A stretch of DNA of 64,000 nucleotides from Erwinia typographi. GTDB lineage: Bacteria > Pseudomonadota > Gammaproteobacteria > Enterobacterales > Enterobacteriaceae. Position numbers and translations under genes: made by a program. Of the stretch, positions 8,833 to 19,327 are shown piece after piece. Each line of letters starts with the position of its first letter. Position 1 is the stretch's first letter. The stretch covers positions 294,741-358,740 of the forward strand of contig NZ_JRUQ01000027.1 in assembly GCF_000773975.1 (NCBI RefSeq), in the 5' to 3' direction. The notes under the pieces were generated by a model. That model had not been told where the DNA came from and searched no databases. It saw only the letters and a program-made list of their open reading frames with translations.

Positions 8833-9048
8833 TTATTTATACAGCTCAGCCGTCATATGCACGAGGTTATTGGTATTCGCCTCGGTAATTTTATACTGCT
8901 CGCCATGCTGCTGTGCCTGAGCGGCAATTTTCGCTTCGGCGCCGTCCAGCGTAGATGAGGTCACGGAGATGCTCTGAGCAAAGCTACCAAATGACATCAG
9001 TGACAGGGCGGCTACAGCGGCAACGGACAGCGTTTTGATGGTTTTCAT
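8833..9048 (-). CDS. Small exported DUF1471 (YdgH/BhsA/McbA type) protein
   Basis: 71 residues with a Sec signal peptide (KTIKTLSVAAVAALSLMSFGSFA-Q) and a mature part of about 47 residues (ISVTSSTLDGAEAKIAAQA...YKITEA). DUF1471 proteins are small periplasmic or envelope proteins of enterobacteria linked to stress and biofilm responses. The ATG at 9048 is preferred to the one at 9054 because AAGGA then lies 8 bases away. Expression is probably monocistronic, with its own terminator. The exact role cannot be inferred. Confidence 0.75.
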   Translation of the reverse strand: MKTIKTLSVAAVAALSLMSFGSFAQSISVTSSTLDGAEAKIAAQAQQHGEQYKITEANTNNLVHMTAELYK

Positions 9049-9304
9049 GGTCATAATCCTTCATTCTTTTTGGGGGGAAGCCGTTTGCTTCCGATGAAAT
9101 AATTATAACCATAGTTATTATTAGTTAGTTAACAATAAATGCTGTAACTGTGATCGTGCTAACTTTACCCTTGTAGTTAGTTCGTCAGGGGCAGCCGAGA
9201 AAGTCCGCCGCCGTGGGTTTTTTCGCGCCACGGTCTGACAACGGCAGGGGATGGAGTGGTTGCAGAAGTACGGGGCAGGGGAAAGTTGCCCCGTACGCTA
9301 AGGA

Positions 9305-10129
9305 TTAGTTCAGCTCGTCCGGATTCGGTCCCAGACGATTCCCTTTATCCAGAGCCGTCATTTCGCTGATTTCCGGCTTCTCCAGACGGAAGTCAAAGAC
9401 CTCGAAGTTTTCCTTGATGCGCGAGGGAGTAATGGATTTAGGGATCACCACCAGTCCGCTGTCGAGGTGCCAGCGAATAACGATCTGCGCCGGGGTTTTG
9501 CCATATTTCTTCGCCAGCTTTTTGACGATCTCCTGATCGAATACCCCCTTACCGCCCTGCGCCAGCGGGCTCCAGGATTCTGTCTGAATCTGGTGCATCG
9601 CATTCCAGGCATGGAGCGTGCGCTGCTGGAGCATCGGGTGCAGCTCAATCTGGTTCACTACCGGGCTGACGCCAGTCTCTTCAATCAACCTTTTAAGATG
9701 GGCTTCCTGGAAATTGCAGACGCCGATACTTTTGGTCAGTCCCTGTTTTTGCAACTCAATCATCGCTTTCCAGGCCTCAACATAGTTATCTTTTGCCGGG
9801 CACGGCCAGTGCATCAGATAGAGATCCACGCTGTCCAGCTGGAGCTTCTTCAGGCTGGTTTCCATCGCCTGCGGCGCATTTAGCTGGTCGTCGTTCCACA
9901 GTTTCGTGGTGACGAAGATCCGATCGCGCGCAACGTCCGTTTCCTTCAGTGCCTGACCAATCCCTTCCTCGTTTTTATAAATTGCGGCGGTATCGATTGA
10001 CCGATAGCCCACCTCCAGCGCCTTAACGGCCGCTTTACGCGCGTCGTCGATGCTGGCCTGCCAGACGCCAAGGCCGATCTGCGGCATCATGTTGCCATCG
10101 TGGAGTTTGATTACAGGTTGCTCTGCCAT
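9305..10129 (-). CDS. dkgA: 2,5-diketo-D-gluconate reductase A / methylglyoxal reductase (aldo-keto reductase)
   Basis: A 274-residue (beta/alpha)8 aldo-keto reductase that uses NADPH. The catalytic tetrad segments are visible: GYRSIDTAAIYKNE (Asp and Tyr), a Lys in FVTTKLWNDD, and His in LMHWPCP; the NADPH site IPKSI..SRI.EN is near residue 230. It matches E. coli DkgA throughout. In E. coli it is co-transcribed with yqhD and activated by YqhC; here yqhD is absent and dkgA starts divergently from the AraC-type gene, an arrangement that still allows that control. Gluconate chemistry elsewhere in the window makes a ketogluconate role plausible. Confidence 0.93.
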   Translation of the reverse strand: MAEQPVIKLHDGNMMPQIGLGVWQASIDDARKAAVKALEVGYRSIDTAAIYKNEEGIGQALKETDVARDRIFVTTKLWNDDQLNAPQAMETSLKKLQLDSVDLYLMHWPCPAKDNYVEAWKAMIELQKQGLTKSIGVCNFQEAHLKRLIEETGVSPVVNQIELHPMLQQRTLHAWNAMHQIQTESWSPLAQGGKGVFDQEIVKKLAKKYGKTPAQIVIRWHLDSGLVVIPKSITPSRIKENFEVFDFRLEKPEISEMTALDKGNRLGPNPDELN

Positions 10130-10383
10130 GTTATCTCCTTTGCAGCGAATGAACCGACACTTCTGTGTCGGGTGATGACTCTAAGCTTAGTTGAGTTTAT
10201 CGGGCGTCTGGATAAATCTTATGGCAGCGAGTAGCCGGACCGAGCGGACTATTCTCTCTGCAGGACGCGTCTGGCTCAATGCTCGTTTCTGCCACAATCT
10301 TGCCCGATCCTCCAAAGTTCTGGAGAATAGCCGCAGTATTCGGCATGATGATGCTAAGAACCGTCTACCCGTAAGAGTCGTCT

Positions 10384-11277
10384 ATGGATCGCAATACGCT
10401 TTGTACTCAGCTCGCCAGGCAGGTTGTGCACCTGGTGACTTCAGGCGCTTCGCCGCTCGCCTCCCTGCCTGACGTGCGTCTGATTTATGCCGATCAGCCG
10501 AGTGGTCGCACGCCGGTACTGTATTCTTCCGGCATTGTGATCCTGTTCCAGGGGCAAAAAACGGGCTATCTCGGTAACCACGTTTTCCATTACGACGCCA
10601 CGGAATACCTGATGCTGACCGTGCCGCTGTCGGTGGAATGTGAAACTTTTGCCACGCCTGAGGCTCCGCTGGCGGGCATTTTGCTCAACGTGGACCCGGT
10701 AAAGCTTCAGGATTTGCTGATCGACATTGGTGACGACGACAGCTTCCACCCTGAGCCACAAACCCGCGGCATTCACTCCTCGCCGCTAACGGAAGAGATG
10801 CTGTGTGCCGCCGAGCGGCTGCTGGACGTGCTGGTAAATCCACGCGATGCCCGCGTGCTGGGGCCGCAGATCGTCAGAGAGATCCTCTATCATGTGCTGC
10901 TGGGGCCCTGCGGCGGCGCGCTGATGGCGCTGGTGAGCCGTCACACGCAGTTCAGCCAGATTGCCCGCGCGCTAAGGCGTATTGAGCACCATTACACCGA
11001 TAACCTGAGCGTCGATCTGCTGGCCGCCGAAGTGAACATGAGCGTCTCGGCGTTTCACCATAACTTTAAAGCGGTAACCAGCACCTCGCCGTTGCAGTAT
11101 CTGAAGAGCTACCGGCTGCACCAGGCGCGGATGCTGATGCTGCACGAAGGGTTGAAGGCCAGCGCGGCGGCGATGCGGGTGGGCTATGAGAGCGCCTCTC
11201 AGTTCTCGCGGGAGTTTAAGCGCTATTTTGGCGTGACGCCTGGCGAAGAGGCGATGCGCATGCGTCAGGCGGGATAG
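10384..11277 (+). CDS. yqhC: YqhC-like AraC-family transcriptional activator
   Basis: 297 residues: an N-terminal AraC-type cupin domain (about 20-170; [20 protein letters not shown]) and two C-terminal helix-turn-helix motifs (about 195-290; [21 protein letters not shown] and [22 protein letters not shown]). It is placed divergently from dkgA with a 254-base spacer. E. coli YqhC activates yqhD and dkgA in response to aldehydes such as glyoxal; that role here rests on homology and position. A bidirectional terminator directly follows the stop. Confidence 0.8.
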   Translation: MDRNTLCTQLARQVVHLVTSGASPLASLPDVRLIYADQPSGRTPVLYSSGIVILFQGQKTGYLGNHVFHYDATEYLMLTVPLSVECETFATPEAPLAGILLNVDPVKLQDLLIDIGDDDSFHPEPQTRGIHSSPLTEEMLCAAERLLDVLVNPRDARVLGPQIVREILYHVLLGPCGGALMALVSRHTQFSQIARALRRIEHHYTDNLSVDLLAAEVNMSVSAFHHNFKAVTSTSPLQYLKSYRLHQARMLMLHEGLKASAAAMRVGYESASQFSREFKRYFGVTPGEEAMRMRQAG

Positions 11278-11281
11278 TCAG

Positions 11282-11304
11282 AAAGGCCGGGATGCCGGCC
11301 TTTT
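11282..11304. terminator. Bidirectional terminator between yqhC and yghB
   Basis: A 9-bp stem (11282-11290 with 11295-11303) with a 4-base loop has AAA on one side and TTTT on the other. It overlaps the last base of yghB and serves the two convergent genes. Confidence 0.8.
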
Positions 11305-11959
11305 ACGCCGTTTTTTTGCGCCGAATCACCAGCACAATACTGCCGAGCAGCCCAATACACAGCAGCACCAGCGGTAGCACCATCAGGATGGTCATGACCT
11401 GATCTTCGTGGCGTTTGATAAAGGGCACCTGGGTAAGGGCAAAGCCCAGCGAAACCAGCACCCCAACCCACAGCGTGCCGCTCAGCCAGTTAAATAGCTG
11501 AAAACGAGCGTTTTTCAGGCCGGAGATACCGGCCATTGTGGGCAGGATAGTGCGCACAAAACCGAGAAAGCGGCCGACAATCAGCGCCGTCAGGCCGTGG
11601 CGATGAAACAGATTCCAGGCCCGCTGATGGTAGTGCACGGGCAAATGCATCAGCCAGCATTTCACCAGCCTGGTGTTGCCCAGCCAGCGCCCCTGCAAAT
11701 AGCTCAGCCAGCAGCCGAGGCTGGCGGCCAGCGTCAGGATCATCACCGTCGGAATAAAGTCCATCACGCCTTTGGCAATCATTGCGCCAGCCAGCAGCAG
11801 CAGGCTGTCGCCGGGCAGAAATGAGGCGGGCAGCAGGCCATTTTCCAGTAGCAAAGTGGTAAACATAATGCCGTAGACAATCCAAATTACGTCTGGATTG
11901 GCCAGCGCTGCAAAATCCTGATGCCACAGCGCCTGAACAATCTCATGAAGAACAGCCAT
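11303..11959 (-). CDS. yghB: DedA-family inner-membrane protein YghB
   Basis: 218 residues with four to five hydrophobic segments. DedA signatures are present: [23 protein letters not shown], the [17 protein letters not shown] segment with its essential arginines, and a basic C-terminal tail. E. coli YghB and YqjA are needed for membrane energetics, cell division and Tat export, and DedA proteins are now linked to lipid-carrier flipping. The length (219 in E. coli) and the position beside metC fit. Confidence 0.93.
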   Translation of the reverse strand: MAVLHEIVQALWHQDFAALANPDVIWIVYGIMFTTLLLENGLLPASFLPGDSLLLLAGAMIAKGVMDFIPTVMILTLAASLGCWLSYLQGRWLGNTRLVKCWLMHLPVHYHQRAWNLFHRHGLTALIVGRFLGFVRTILPTMAGISGLKNARFQLFNWLSGTLWVGVLVSLGFALTQVPFIKRHEDQVMTILMVLPLVLLCIGLLGSIVLVIRRKKTA

Positions 11960-12066
11960 CTCAGTTCCTGTTTACTGCGTTAGTCTGCCGATTGTACCGC
12001 TAATCACTGCATGACACTTTGATCAAGGGCGCGGATAGCGCACCGTTGAGCGTCTGTTTATCTTAA

Positions 12067-13266
12067 TCAGGCCGGGCAGGCGGCAAGGCGGTCAAATCCG
12101 GCTGCCAGATCGTCAATCAAATCGTCAACGTTTTCCAGGCCAATATGCAGGCGCACCAGGGTGCCGCTGAACGCCACGCCGCTGGCTGGTCGAATGGCCG
12201 CCAGCTCTTCGGGCTGGTTCGCCAGGATTAGCGACTCATAGCCGCCCCACGAGTAGGCCATGCTGAAGTGCTCGAAGCGATCGAGATAATCGGCGAGCTG
12301 CGCATCCGTCAACCGCGCCTTGAGCACGAAGGAGAACAGGCCGCTGCTGCCGCTAAAATCGCGCTGCCAGAACTCGTGCCCTTTACACTGCGGCAGGGCA
12401 GGGTGATTAACCACCGCCACTTCTGGCCGGGTCGCCAGCCAGTTTGCCACCTTCAGGGCGCTCTCCTGGTGCTGGCGCAGGCGTACGGCCAGCGTTCTCA
12501 GGCCTCTGCTGGCCATATAGGCGGTATCCGCATCGACCATCTGTCCCATCAGGTAGGAGTTCTCGCGCAGCTGCGCCCAGCAGCGCTGGTTGGCGACGGC
12601 CGTGCCGATCATCGCGTCGGAATGACCAATCAGATACTTGGTGCCAGCCTGAATCGAAATGTCGACGCCAAATTCCAGCGCGCGGAACAGGATACCTGCC
12701 GCCCAGGTGTTATCGATCATAATCACCGCGTCAGGCGCCTTGCTGCGCACCGCCGCCACGATGGCCGGAACATCCTGCACTTCCATCGTGATCGAAGCCG
12801 GAGACTCGAGGAACACCACTTTGGTGTTGGGCTGAACCAGTTCCGCAATCTCCGCGCCGAGCGAGTGATCGAACCAGGTGGTGGAAACGTTCATTTTGCT
12901 GAGGATTTTGCTGCAAAAATCCTGCGTCGGCTCATAGACGGATCCCGCCACCAGCACGTTATCGCCTGCCGAGACAAACGCGAGAATGGCGTTGGCGACG
13001 GCCGCCGCGCCGCAAGGGTAGAGCGCGCAGCCCGCGCCGCCTTCCAGCTCGGTCATTGCTTCCTGGAGCGAAAAATGGGTCAGGGTGCCGCGGCGGCCGT
13101 AAAACAGCTCGCCTTCGGCGCGTCCTGCCGAGCAGCGTTTTTTGTCGGCAACGCTATCAAACACTAGCGAAGAAGCCCGCTGGATAACGCTGTTGACGGA
13201 GCCCTGGGTGTAACGTTTGCTGCGTCCGGCTGCGATCAGCGCGGTCTCAATTTTTTTACTGGTCAT
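12067..13266 (-). CDS. metC: Cystathionine beta-lyase
   Basis: A 399-residue PLP enzyme that splits cystathionine to homocysteine, pyruvate and ammonia in methionine synthesis. The family segments are YTQGSVN, the substrate-binding R..NPT-like region, IDNTWAAG and the PLP lysine in [14 protein letters not shown]. The C-terminal [13 protein letters not shown] segment is intact. Synteny with yghB and exbBD is as in E. coli. No MetJ operator could be called with confidence upstream. Confidence 0.96.
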   Translation of the reverse strand: MTSKKIETALIAAGRSKRYTQGSVNSVIQRASSLVFDSVADKKRCSAGRAEGELFYGRRGTLTHFSLQEAMTELEGGAGCALYPCGAAAVANAILAFVSAGDNVLVAGSVYEPTQDFCSKILSKMNVSTTWFDHSLGAEIAELVQPNTKVVFLESPASITMEVQDVPAIVAAVRSKAPDAVIMIDNTWAAGILFRALEFGVDISIQAGTKYLIGHSDAMIGTAVANQRCWAQLRENSYLMGQMVDADTAYMASRGLRTLAVRLRQHQESALKVANWLATRPEVAVVNHPALPQCKGHEFWQRDFSGSSGLFSFVLKARLTDAQLADYLDRFEHFSMAYSWGGYESLILANQPEELAAIRPASGVAFSGTLVRLHIGLENVDDLIDDLAAGFDRLAACPA

Positions 13267-13426
13267 CGGAATGCTCTGTTAGCGAATGTCTGGTTTCTGT
13301 TCACGTTAACACGACGGAAGCCAGCGGGAAATTCAGTCGGGGGCTGAGAGACAAAGTTTCAGCAAAATGCCGCTGCTCATGCGGTAAATCAGAAAAGTAT
13401 GTAAAAAATATTGCTGCGGAGTAAAT

Positions 13427-13445
13427 AGTAATGATAACCACTATC
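13427..13445. promoter_or_regulatory. Fur box upstream of exbB
   Basis: By eye, 15 of 19 positions match the Fur consensus (core TAATGATAA, then CCACTATC). It lies 69 bases before the exbB start, where E. coli exbB also has iron-responsive Fur control. Confidence 0.75.
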
Positions 13446-13513
13446 AATTCAGCACTGATTTGATACGATACGCACTGGTTTTTTTTACCCGTTAATGACG
13501 TTGGAGACACAGC

Positions 13514-14245
13514 GTGACGAATGATTTGATGCAGACGGACCTTTCCGTCTGGGGCATGTACCAGCATGCGGACATCGTAGTTAAGGTGGTGATGATCGGC
13601 TTGCTGTTAGCATCGGTCGTGACCTGGGCGATTTTCTTCAGCAAAAGCGCAGAGTTAAGTTCGGCGAAGCGCCGCCTTAAGCGTGAGCAGAAGGCGCTGG
13701 CTGGCGTGCGATCGTTGAAAGAAGCGGCTGACGCCTGCGCTACGTTCAAAGCCAACAGCCTGACCACCCAACTGCTGAAAGAAGCGGAAAACGAGCTGGA
13801 CCTCTCCGCAGGCTCGGAAGACGACAACGGTATCAAAGAGCGTACCGCTTTTCGCCTGGAACGCCGCGTAGCGTTCTTCAGCCGTCACGCGGGACGCGGC
13901 AACGGTTTCCTCGCCACTATCGGCGCCATTGCGCCGTTCGTCGGCCTGTTCGGCACCGTCTGGGGCATCATGAACAGCTTTATCGGTATTGCGCAGACGC
14001 AGACCACCAACCTGGCCGTGGTCGCGCCAGGCATCGCTGAGGCGCTGCTCGCTACCGCTATCGGCCTGGTTGCCGCGATCCCGGCGGTCGTGATCTACAA
14101 CATCTTTGCCCGCATGATCGGCAGCTATAAAGCGACGATGGGCGACGTGGCGGCACAGATTATGCTGCTGCAAAGCCGCGATCTGGACCTGGCCGCCAGC
14201 AGCGGAGCGCAGCAGGCACCGGCTCAGAAGCTGCGGGTAGGATAA
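13514..14245 (+). CDS. exbB: Energy-transducing motor protein ExbB
   Basis: A 243-residue inner-membrane proton channel subunit that, with ExbD, powers TonB-dependent outer-membrane import. It carries three membrane segments (about 15-40, 130-155, 175-200). The segments [41 protein letters not shown] and [18 protein letters not shown] match E. coli. The start is a GTG at 13514, with a GGAGA site upstream. exbD follows after 5 bases. Confidence 0.97.
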   Translation: MTNDLMQTDLSVWGMYQHADIVVKVVMIGLLLASVVTWAIFFSKSAELSSAKRRLKREQKALAGVRSLKEAADACATFKANSLTTQLLKEAENELDLSAGSEDDNGIKERTAFRLERRVAFFSRHAGRGNGFLATIGAIAPFVGLFGTVWGIMNSFIGIAQTQTTNLAVVAPGIAEALLATAIGLVAAIPAVVIYNIFARMIGSYKATMGDVAAQIMLLQSRDLDLAASSGAQQAPAQKLRVG

Positions 14246-14250
14246 GCATC

Positions 14251-14673
14251 ATGGCTATGCGATTGAATGAGGATCTTGAAAGCAACGGCGAAATGCATGA
14301 AATCAACGTCACGCCGTTTATCGACGTCATGCTGGTGCTGCTGATTATCTTTATGGTCGCCGCGCCGCTGGCCACCGTTGACGTTCGCGTTAACCTTCCC
14401 GCCTCCACCAGCGCGCCACAGCCGCGCCCGGAGAAGCCGGTCTACCTCTCGATCAAGGCCGACAATCAGCTGTTCATTGGCAATAATGCGGTGACGCAGG
14501 AAACCCTGCTGGATGCGCTGAACGGCCAGACGGAAGGGAATAAAGAAACGACCATCTTCTTCCAGGCTGATAAGTCGGTGAATTATGAAACGCTGATGGG
14601 CGTGATGGATAAGCTGCGTCAGGCGGGCTATCTGAAGATAGGTCTGATGGGCATGGAAAGCGCCGGGAAATAG
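14251..14673 (+). CDS. exbD: TonB energising protein ExbD
   Basis: 140 residues: a short cytoplasmic start, one transmembrane helix (about 22-42) and a periplasmic domain. The essential membrane aspartate is in NVTPFIDVMLVLLIIFMV (Asp25 in E. coli). It forms an operon with exbB and ends before a strong bidirectional terminator. Confidence 0.97.
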   Translation: MAMRLNEDLESNGEMHEINVTPFIDVMLVLLIIFMVAAPLATVDVRVNLPASTSAPQPRPEKPVYLSIKADNQLFIGNNAVTQETLLDALNGQTEGNKETTIFFQADKSVNYETLMGVMDKLRQAGYLKIGLMGMESAGK

Positions 14674-14684
14674 ACGCCGGACGT

Positions 14685-14726
14685 AAAAAAAGGGCCGATG
14701 CACTCGCTGCATTCGGCCCTTTTTTA
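14685..14726. terminator. Bidirectional terminator between exbD and the MFS gene
   Basis: A long GC-rich stem (GGGCCGA...TCGGCCC with extended pairing toward the loop) is preceded by seven A and followed by six T, so it can end both convergent transcripts. Confidence 0.9.
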
Positions 14727-14737
14727 TTGCGCGGTGG

Positions 14738-16066
14738 CTACATCTGCACCGCTGGCGCGCCGCTGTGTTTCACCTGATACTGGCGGATTAGCCGCTTGAT
14801 AATCATCGTGCCGATCAGGCCGCACACGGCTGCAAAGGTCAGCCACACGCCCGGCATCGCTTTGTCGCCGGTGGCATGGATCAGGTAGCTGGAAACGGCC
14901 GGGGTAAAGCCGCCAAACAGCGCGGTTGCCAGACTGTAGGCCAGCGAGAAGCCGGTGGCGCGCACTTCGGCAGGCATCACTTCTGCCAGATATACCACCA
15001 TCGCGCCGTTGTAGCTGGCGTAAAGGAACGAGAGCCACAGCTCGGCTTCCAGCAGGTGCGCTAAGGAAGGCGCTCCCACCAGCCAGTGCAGCACCGGCCA
15101 CGCGGTGGCAATCATCAGCAGGGTAAAAAAGATCAGCATCGGACGGCGACCGTAGCGGTCAGACAGGGAGCCCATAATCGGCAGCCAGATCAGATTAGAA
15201 ATCCCCACGCAGAGGGTGACGAAGAAGCTCTCTTTGTCGCTCATCATCAGCACGGTTTTGCCGAAGGTCGGGGTGAAAGCGGTGATCATGTAAAACATCA
15301 CCGTCGTGGTGACCACCATCAGCATACCGGCCAGTACCAGCCCCCAGTTGCTGGCAACGGAACGAACGATCTGCTTCATCGAAGGATGCGCTTTGCGCTG
15401 TGCAAAGGCTTCGGTCTCTTCCAGCATACTGCGGATCCAGAACAGGAAGGGCACGATCAGACAGCCGATCGCAAACGGGATACGCCAGCCCCAGTCGGTC
15501 ACCTGATCTTTTGCCAGCAGATGGTTCAGCCCCAGTCCTAACAGGGCGGCAAAGATCACCGCGACCTGCTGGCTGCCGGACTGCCAGCTGACGTAAAAGC
15601 CTTTACGGTTCTTCGGTGCGATTTCGGCCAGATAAACCGATACGCCGCCAAGTTCAACCCCGGCTGAAAAGCCTTGCAGCAGGCGTCCCAGCAGGATCAG
15701 GATCGGTGCGGCCGCGCCCAGCGTGTTGTAGCCTGGCACCACCGCAATGGTCAGCGTGCCAATTGCCATCAGGCCCAGCGTGACCAGCAGTCCTTTGCGG
15801 CGACCGTGGTGGTCAATGTAGGAGCCGAGCACAATCGCACCCAGCGGGCGCATCAGGAAGCCAGCCCCGAAAGTCATCAGCGTTAACATCAGCGAGGCGA
15901 AAGGATTGTCGCCGGGGAAAAAGGTCCTGGCAATGGCGGTGGCGTAGTAGCCGAATACCATAAAATCGAACATTTCCAGAAAGTTACCGCTGGTCACGTT
16001 GAAAATGGTTCGGGCATTGCCCTGAGGTTTTTTTTCGCGATTAGGGGGAGAAGTTACGGCAGTCAT
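14738..16066 (-). CDS. MFS proton symporter, citrate/tricarballylate (CitA/TcuC) type
   Basis: 442 residues with 12 predicted membrane segments, in the metabolite:H+ symporter group of the major facilitator superfamily. The start ([29 protein letters not shown]), the loop motif [14 protein letters not shown] and [24 protein letters not shown] run closely parallel to CitA and TcuC. The second-half motif [11 protein letters not shown] is also present. No tcuAB-type catabolic genes adjoin it, so the substrate (citrate, tricarballylate or another carboxylate) is open. Confidence 0.85.
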   Translation of the reverse strand: MTAVTSPPNREKKPQGNARTIFNVTSGNFLEMFDFMVFGYYATAIARTFFPGDNPFASLMLTLMTFGAGFLMRPLGAIVLGSYIDHHGRRKGLLVTLGLMAIGTLTIAVVPGYNTLGAAAPILILLGRLLQGFSAGVELGGVSVYLAEIAPKNRKGFYVSWQSGSQQVAVIFAALLGLGLNHLLAKDQVTDWGWRIPFAIGCLIVPFLFWIRSMLEETEAFAQRKAHPSMKQIVRSVASNWGLVLAGMLMVVTTTVMFYMITAFTPTFGKTVLMMSDKESFFVTLCVGISNLIWLPIMGSLSDRYGRRPMLIFFTLLMIATAWPVLHWLVGAPSLAHLLEAELWLSFLYASYNGAMVVYLAEVMPAEVRATGFSLAYSLATALFGGFTPAVSSYLIHATGDKAMPGVWLTFAAVCGLIGTMIIKRLIRQYQVKHSGAPAVQM

Positions 16067-16395
16067 ACAGCATCCTTATTGGTTTTCTTTCGTTTTAGCC
16101 TGCCAGAGGAGGATTTAATGTGATGGCGATCACCCTTATTTCCGCCGTCTTATCGACGATTGGTAACAAAAAATTAACACTAATCTTCACTGGCCCAAAA
16201 AGGCCCTGGTTAACGCTAAGCCGATCGGCTAACTCAGGTTCGTTCACATTTCCTAATATCTTATTGCATTTGGCTCTGGGGGGATTTCGTGCTGAATCAG
16301 CGGGCTGCCTGAGTTAAATGTTTCCCGACTGGACAGCCGCGCTGAGTTTGCCAGGGTTAAGGGTGAAAAATGTTTACTTAAATTCAGGAGGAACC
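16067..16395. other. Divergent intergenic region with a 12-bp perfect palindrome
   Basis: Between the divergent MFS gene and yghA. No coding frame is convincing. It holds a perfect 12-bp palindrome (AGCCGATCGGCT, 16219-16230) and a GGCC-A5-GGCC hairpin just before it, both possible operator or leader elements. The promoters of both neighbours must lie here. Confidence 0.5.
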
Positions 16396-17289
16396 ATGAC
16401 CGATCAATACAAAATGCAAAATCCTCTCAGCCAGTATTTCACTGGAGAATATCCTCGTCAGTTGCAGGATGCGCCAGGTGTACAGGCTGAGATGCGACCG
16501 GTTCCAGACTGTGGGGAAACAAGCTATCGCGGTAGCCAGCGTCTGGAAGGCCGCAAAGCGCTGGTCACCGGGGCAGACTCCGGGATTGGCCGTGCGGCGG
16601 TCATTGCTTATGCCCGCGAAGGGGCCGACGTGGCGCTCTCCTACCTGCCTGATGAACAGCGCGATGCGGAGGACGTGGCAAAACTGGTTGAGCAGGCCGG
16701 ACGTAAAGCGGTACTGCTGCCTGGCGATATCAGTGATGAAGCCTTCAGCATAAAGCTGGTTGAAGATGCCCGCGAACAGCTGGGCGGCCTGGATATCCTG
16801 GCGCTGGTTGCCGGTAAGCAGGTTGCGGTTGAAAATATTGCCGACCTGACCACCGAGCAGTTTCGCCAGACGCTGGACACTAATCTGCTGGCGCTGTTCT
16901 GGATAACCAAAGCGGCTATCCCGCACATGCCTGCTGGCGGCAGCATCATTACTACCTCCTCTATTCAGGCTTATCAGCCAAGCGCGCATCTGCTGGACTA
17001 TGCGTCTACCAAAGCCGCGATCCTGAACTACACCAGAGGATTAGCTAAGCAGGTAGCTGAGAAGGGGATCCGCGTGAACTGCGTGGCGCCGGGACCAATC
17101 TGGACCGCGCTGCAGATTGCGGGCGGTCAGACTCAGGAAAAGATCCCGGCCTTCGGTCAGCAGACGCCGCTTAAACGCGCCGGTCAGCCCGCCGAGCTGG
17201 CAGGCGTTTATGTCTATCTGGCCTCGCAGGAGTCCAGCTATGTCACTGCGGAAGTGCACGGCGTCACCGGCGGTAATCATCTGAGCTAG
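16396..17289 (+). CDS. yghA: YghA-like short-chain dehydrogenase
   Basis: 297 residues. It has a family-specific N-terminal extension ([22 protein letters not shown]), the NAD(P) motif [10 protein letters not shown], and the catalytic Ser-Tyr-Lys in [11 protein letters not shown]...LDYASTKAA. The C-terminal segment [14 protein letters not shown] matches E. coli YghA (AHR, broad NADPH aldehyde reductase). The ATG at 16396 follows an excellent AGGAGGA ribosome site. In E. coli it sits next to exbD. Confidence 0.93.
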   Translation: MTDQYKMQNPLSQYFTGEYPRQLQDAPGVQAEMRPVPDCGETSYRGSQRLEGRKALVTGADSGIGRAAVIAYAREGADVALSYLPDEQRDAEDVAKLVEQAGRKAVLLPGDISDEAFSIKLVEDAREQLGGLDILALVAGKQVAVENIADLTTEQFRQTLDTNLLALFWITKAAIPHMPAGGSIITTSSIQAYQPSAHLLDYASTKAAILNYTRGLAKQVAEKGIRVNCVAPGPIWTALQIAGGQTQEKIPAFGQQTPLKRAGQPAELAGVYVYLASQESSYVTAEVHGVTGGNHLS

Positions 17290-17408
17290 CCCTGAGCCTG
17301 AAAACCACAGCTCCGCTTTGAAAAGATTTCGTCGGCTGCGGGGCTGTCTAATCCGTCAGTATCGACCTATAATAGTTGCCAAATTCCTGATTAGGGTATG
17401 TAACAGTT

Positions 17409-18833
17409 TTGGCAAAATACCAGCAGCTAATCGACCAGCTCCAGCAGCAAATTTCTCAGGAGGTTTGGCTGTCTGGGGAGAAACTGCCCTCGTTGCGTGA
17501 GCAGGTGGCGCTGAGCGGCATGAGCCTGATGACGGTGATGCACGCTTATCAGGTGCTGGAGAGCCAGGGCTGGATTCAGTCCCGACCGAAATCGGGCTAC
17601 TATGTTGCGCCGCGAGCGGATTTTCTCAGTCGGCCCGACAGCCACCAGAAGGTGCAGCTGGCGGAGTCGGTCGATATCAATGCGTTTATTTTTGACGTCC
17701 TGCAGGCCTGTCGCGATCCCCGTATTTTACCGTTTGGTTCGGCATTCCCCGACCCGGAACTGTTTCCTCAGCGCCAGCTGATGCGTTCGCTGGCGACCGT
17801 ATCCCACACGCTGAAACCTGCCGACGCCCTGAATAATCTGCCGCCTGGCAACGAAGCCCTGCGTAAAACGCTGGCCCAACGCTATGCCCTACAGGGCATT
17901 CAGGTTTCTCCAGATGAAATCATCATTACCAACGGCGCGATGGAAGCGCTCAACCTGAGTATGCAGGCGGTCACCGAGCCCGGTGATTGGGTAGCCATCG
18001 AAAACCCGTGTTTTTACGGCGCGCTTCAGGTGATCGAGCGGCTGAAACTGAAGGCCGTGGCTATCGCGACCGATCCGCAGCACGGCATGGCGCTGGACGA
18101 ACTGGAAAGCGCGCTGCAACGCTGGCCGATCAAAGCCTGCTGGATGATGACCAACCAGCAGAATCCGGTCGGGCATACGCTAACCCCCGAGAAGAAGCAG
18201 CGCCTGGTGGAGATCCTGTCGCGGCATCAGGTCACGCTGATCGAAGATGATGTTTACAGCGAGCTCTATTTCGGCAGCGAAAAGCCGCTGCCCGCCAAAG
18301 CGTTTGAGCAGCAGCAAAGCGTGCTGCTCTGCTCCTCCTTCTCCAAAAATCTGGTGGCGGGCTTTCGCGTTGGCTGGGTGGTGGCCGGGCAACACGCACA
18401 GCGCATTCAGCGCCTGCAGTTGATGAGCACGCTGTCGACCAGCACGCCGATGCAGCTGGCGCTGGCGAACTACCTGCTGACCCGCAGCTACGACAGCCAT
18501 CTGCGCAAGCTGCGGCTGGTGCTGGAGCAGAGAAAGAATCAGGCGCGACAGTCGCTGAAGCGGCATTTACCGCCAGAGGCCAAAATCAACGATTCGCAGG
18601 GGGGCTATTTCTTGTGGGTTGAGCTGCCGCATCAGGTGAACACCACGGAGCTTTACTACCGCGCGCTGGACCTCAATATCAGCATCGCGCCGGGAAAAAT
18701 GTTCTCGTCCGGCGAGCAGTATAAGAACTATTTCCGCTTTAACGCTTCCTGGGAATGGGGCGATGCGCAGGAAGCCGCAGCCGCGATATTGGGTGGCATC
18801 GTTGCGGATATGCTACAGGGCCAGGCGGGCTGA
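17409..18833 (+). CDS. ydcR: MocR-type regulator YdcR (GntR helix-turn-helix plus aminotransferase domain)
   Basis: 474 residues: a winged helix-turn-helix (about 1-70; LPSLREQVALSGMSLMTVMHAYQVLE) joined to a fold-type I aminotransferase-like domain with the PLP lysine in CSSFSKNLVAGFRVGWV. Near-complete likeness to E. coli YdcR (NLPPGNEALR, VTEPGDWVAIENPCFYGAL, LIEDDVYSELYFG). MocR proteins sense PLP or an amino compound and control neighbouring genes; the target is unknown. The best start is a TTG at 17409, giving the family-like MAKYQQL; this weak start may keep levels low. Confidence 0.92.
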   Translation: MAKYQQLIDQLQQQISQEVWLSGEKLPSLREQVALSGMSLMTVMHAYQVLESQGWIQSRPKSGYYVAPRADFLSRPDSHQKVQLAESVDINAFIFDVLQACRDPRILPFGSAFPDPELFPQRQLMRSLATVSHTLKPADALNNLPPGNEALRKTLAQRYALQGIQVSPDEIIITNGAMEALNLSMQAVTEPGDWVAIENPCFYGALQVIERLKLKAVAIATDPQHGMALDELESALQRWPIKACWMMTNQQNPVGHTLTPEKKQRLVEILSRHQVTLIEDDVYSELYFGSEKPLPAKAFEQQQSVLLCSSFSKNLVAGFRVGWVVAGQHAQRIQRLQLMSTLSTSTPMQLALANYLLTRSYDSHLRKLRLVLEQRKNQARQSLKRHLPPEAKINDSQGGYFLWVELPHQVNTTELYYRALDLNISIAPGKMFSSGEQYKNYFRFNASWEWGDAQEAAAAILGGIVADMLQGQAG

Positions 18834-18844
18834 CCCTGCAGCGA

Positions 18845-19327
18845 TCAGACGCTGGAAGCCGGCTGCTGGCCCCAGGTCAAATGGTAGACGTCATAAAAAT
18901 CGACTTCGCCCTTCAGCGCCAGCAGCTTTTCAATCCCCTGCTTCACCTTGTCAGACACCTGGCTGCTGCTGAGGATATCCCTGATGGCCGCGTCGGACAG
19001 CGTGCGCACGTAATACCACTCGCCGTTGTAACAGACGCGCAGATCGAGCGCATCAATATCTTCAAAGCGGTAGCGCGGGTTGACGTCCAGCATCATCAGG
19101 CCGCTCATCAGCAGCACGAAAATCGTTGCGCCCCAAAAAGCGGGCCAGCCGAGAAACTCGGTGGTGAAAATCAGCGCCACGGTCAGCGCATAGCAGACAT
19201 ACATTGACGCCCACAGGCCTGGGTGGTTTTTCAGAAAACTCATGCTCAGGCGGGGCTTGTTGTCACGCCGTTCTTCCCGATTCAGCGCTTCAATCTCGCG
19301 CAGCAATATCTGTTTAACATCCTGCAT
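18845..19327 (-). CDS. ylaC: YlaC-like inner-membrane protein
   Basis: 160 residues. Cytoplasmic start, two membrane helices (about 35-80), then a soluble domain with the conserved PRYR.EDID.LD.RVCYNGEWY block that defines YlaC. E. coli YlaC is a membrane protein of unknown role. I start at the ATG at 19327 because AGGTG lies just upstream; a GTG four codons earlier is open. It converges on ydcR with 11 bases between the stops. Confidence 0.85.
   Translation of the reverse strand: MQDVKQILLREIEALNREERRDNKPRLSMSFLKNHPGLWASMYVCYALTVALIFTTEFLGWPAFWGATIFVLLMSGLMMLDVNPRYRFEDIDALDLRVCYNGEWYYVRTLSDAAIRDILSSSQVSDKVKQGIEKLLALKGEVDFYDVYHLTWGQQPASSV

Noticed and set aside
12268..13167. A 299-codon frame on the strand opposite metC
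   Set aside because: An antisense shadow of a high-GC gene: rich in Arg, His and Gln with no ribosome site; metC is certain.
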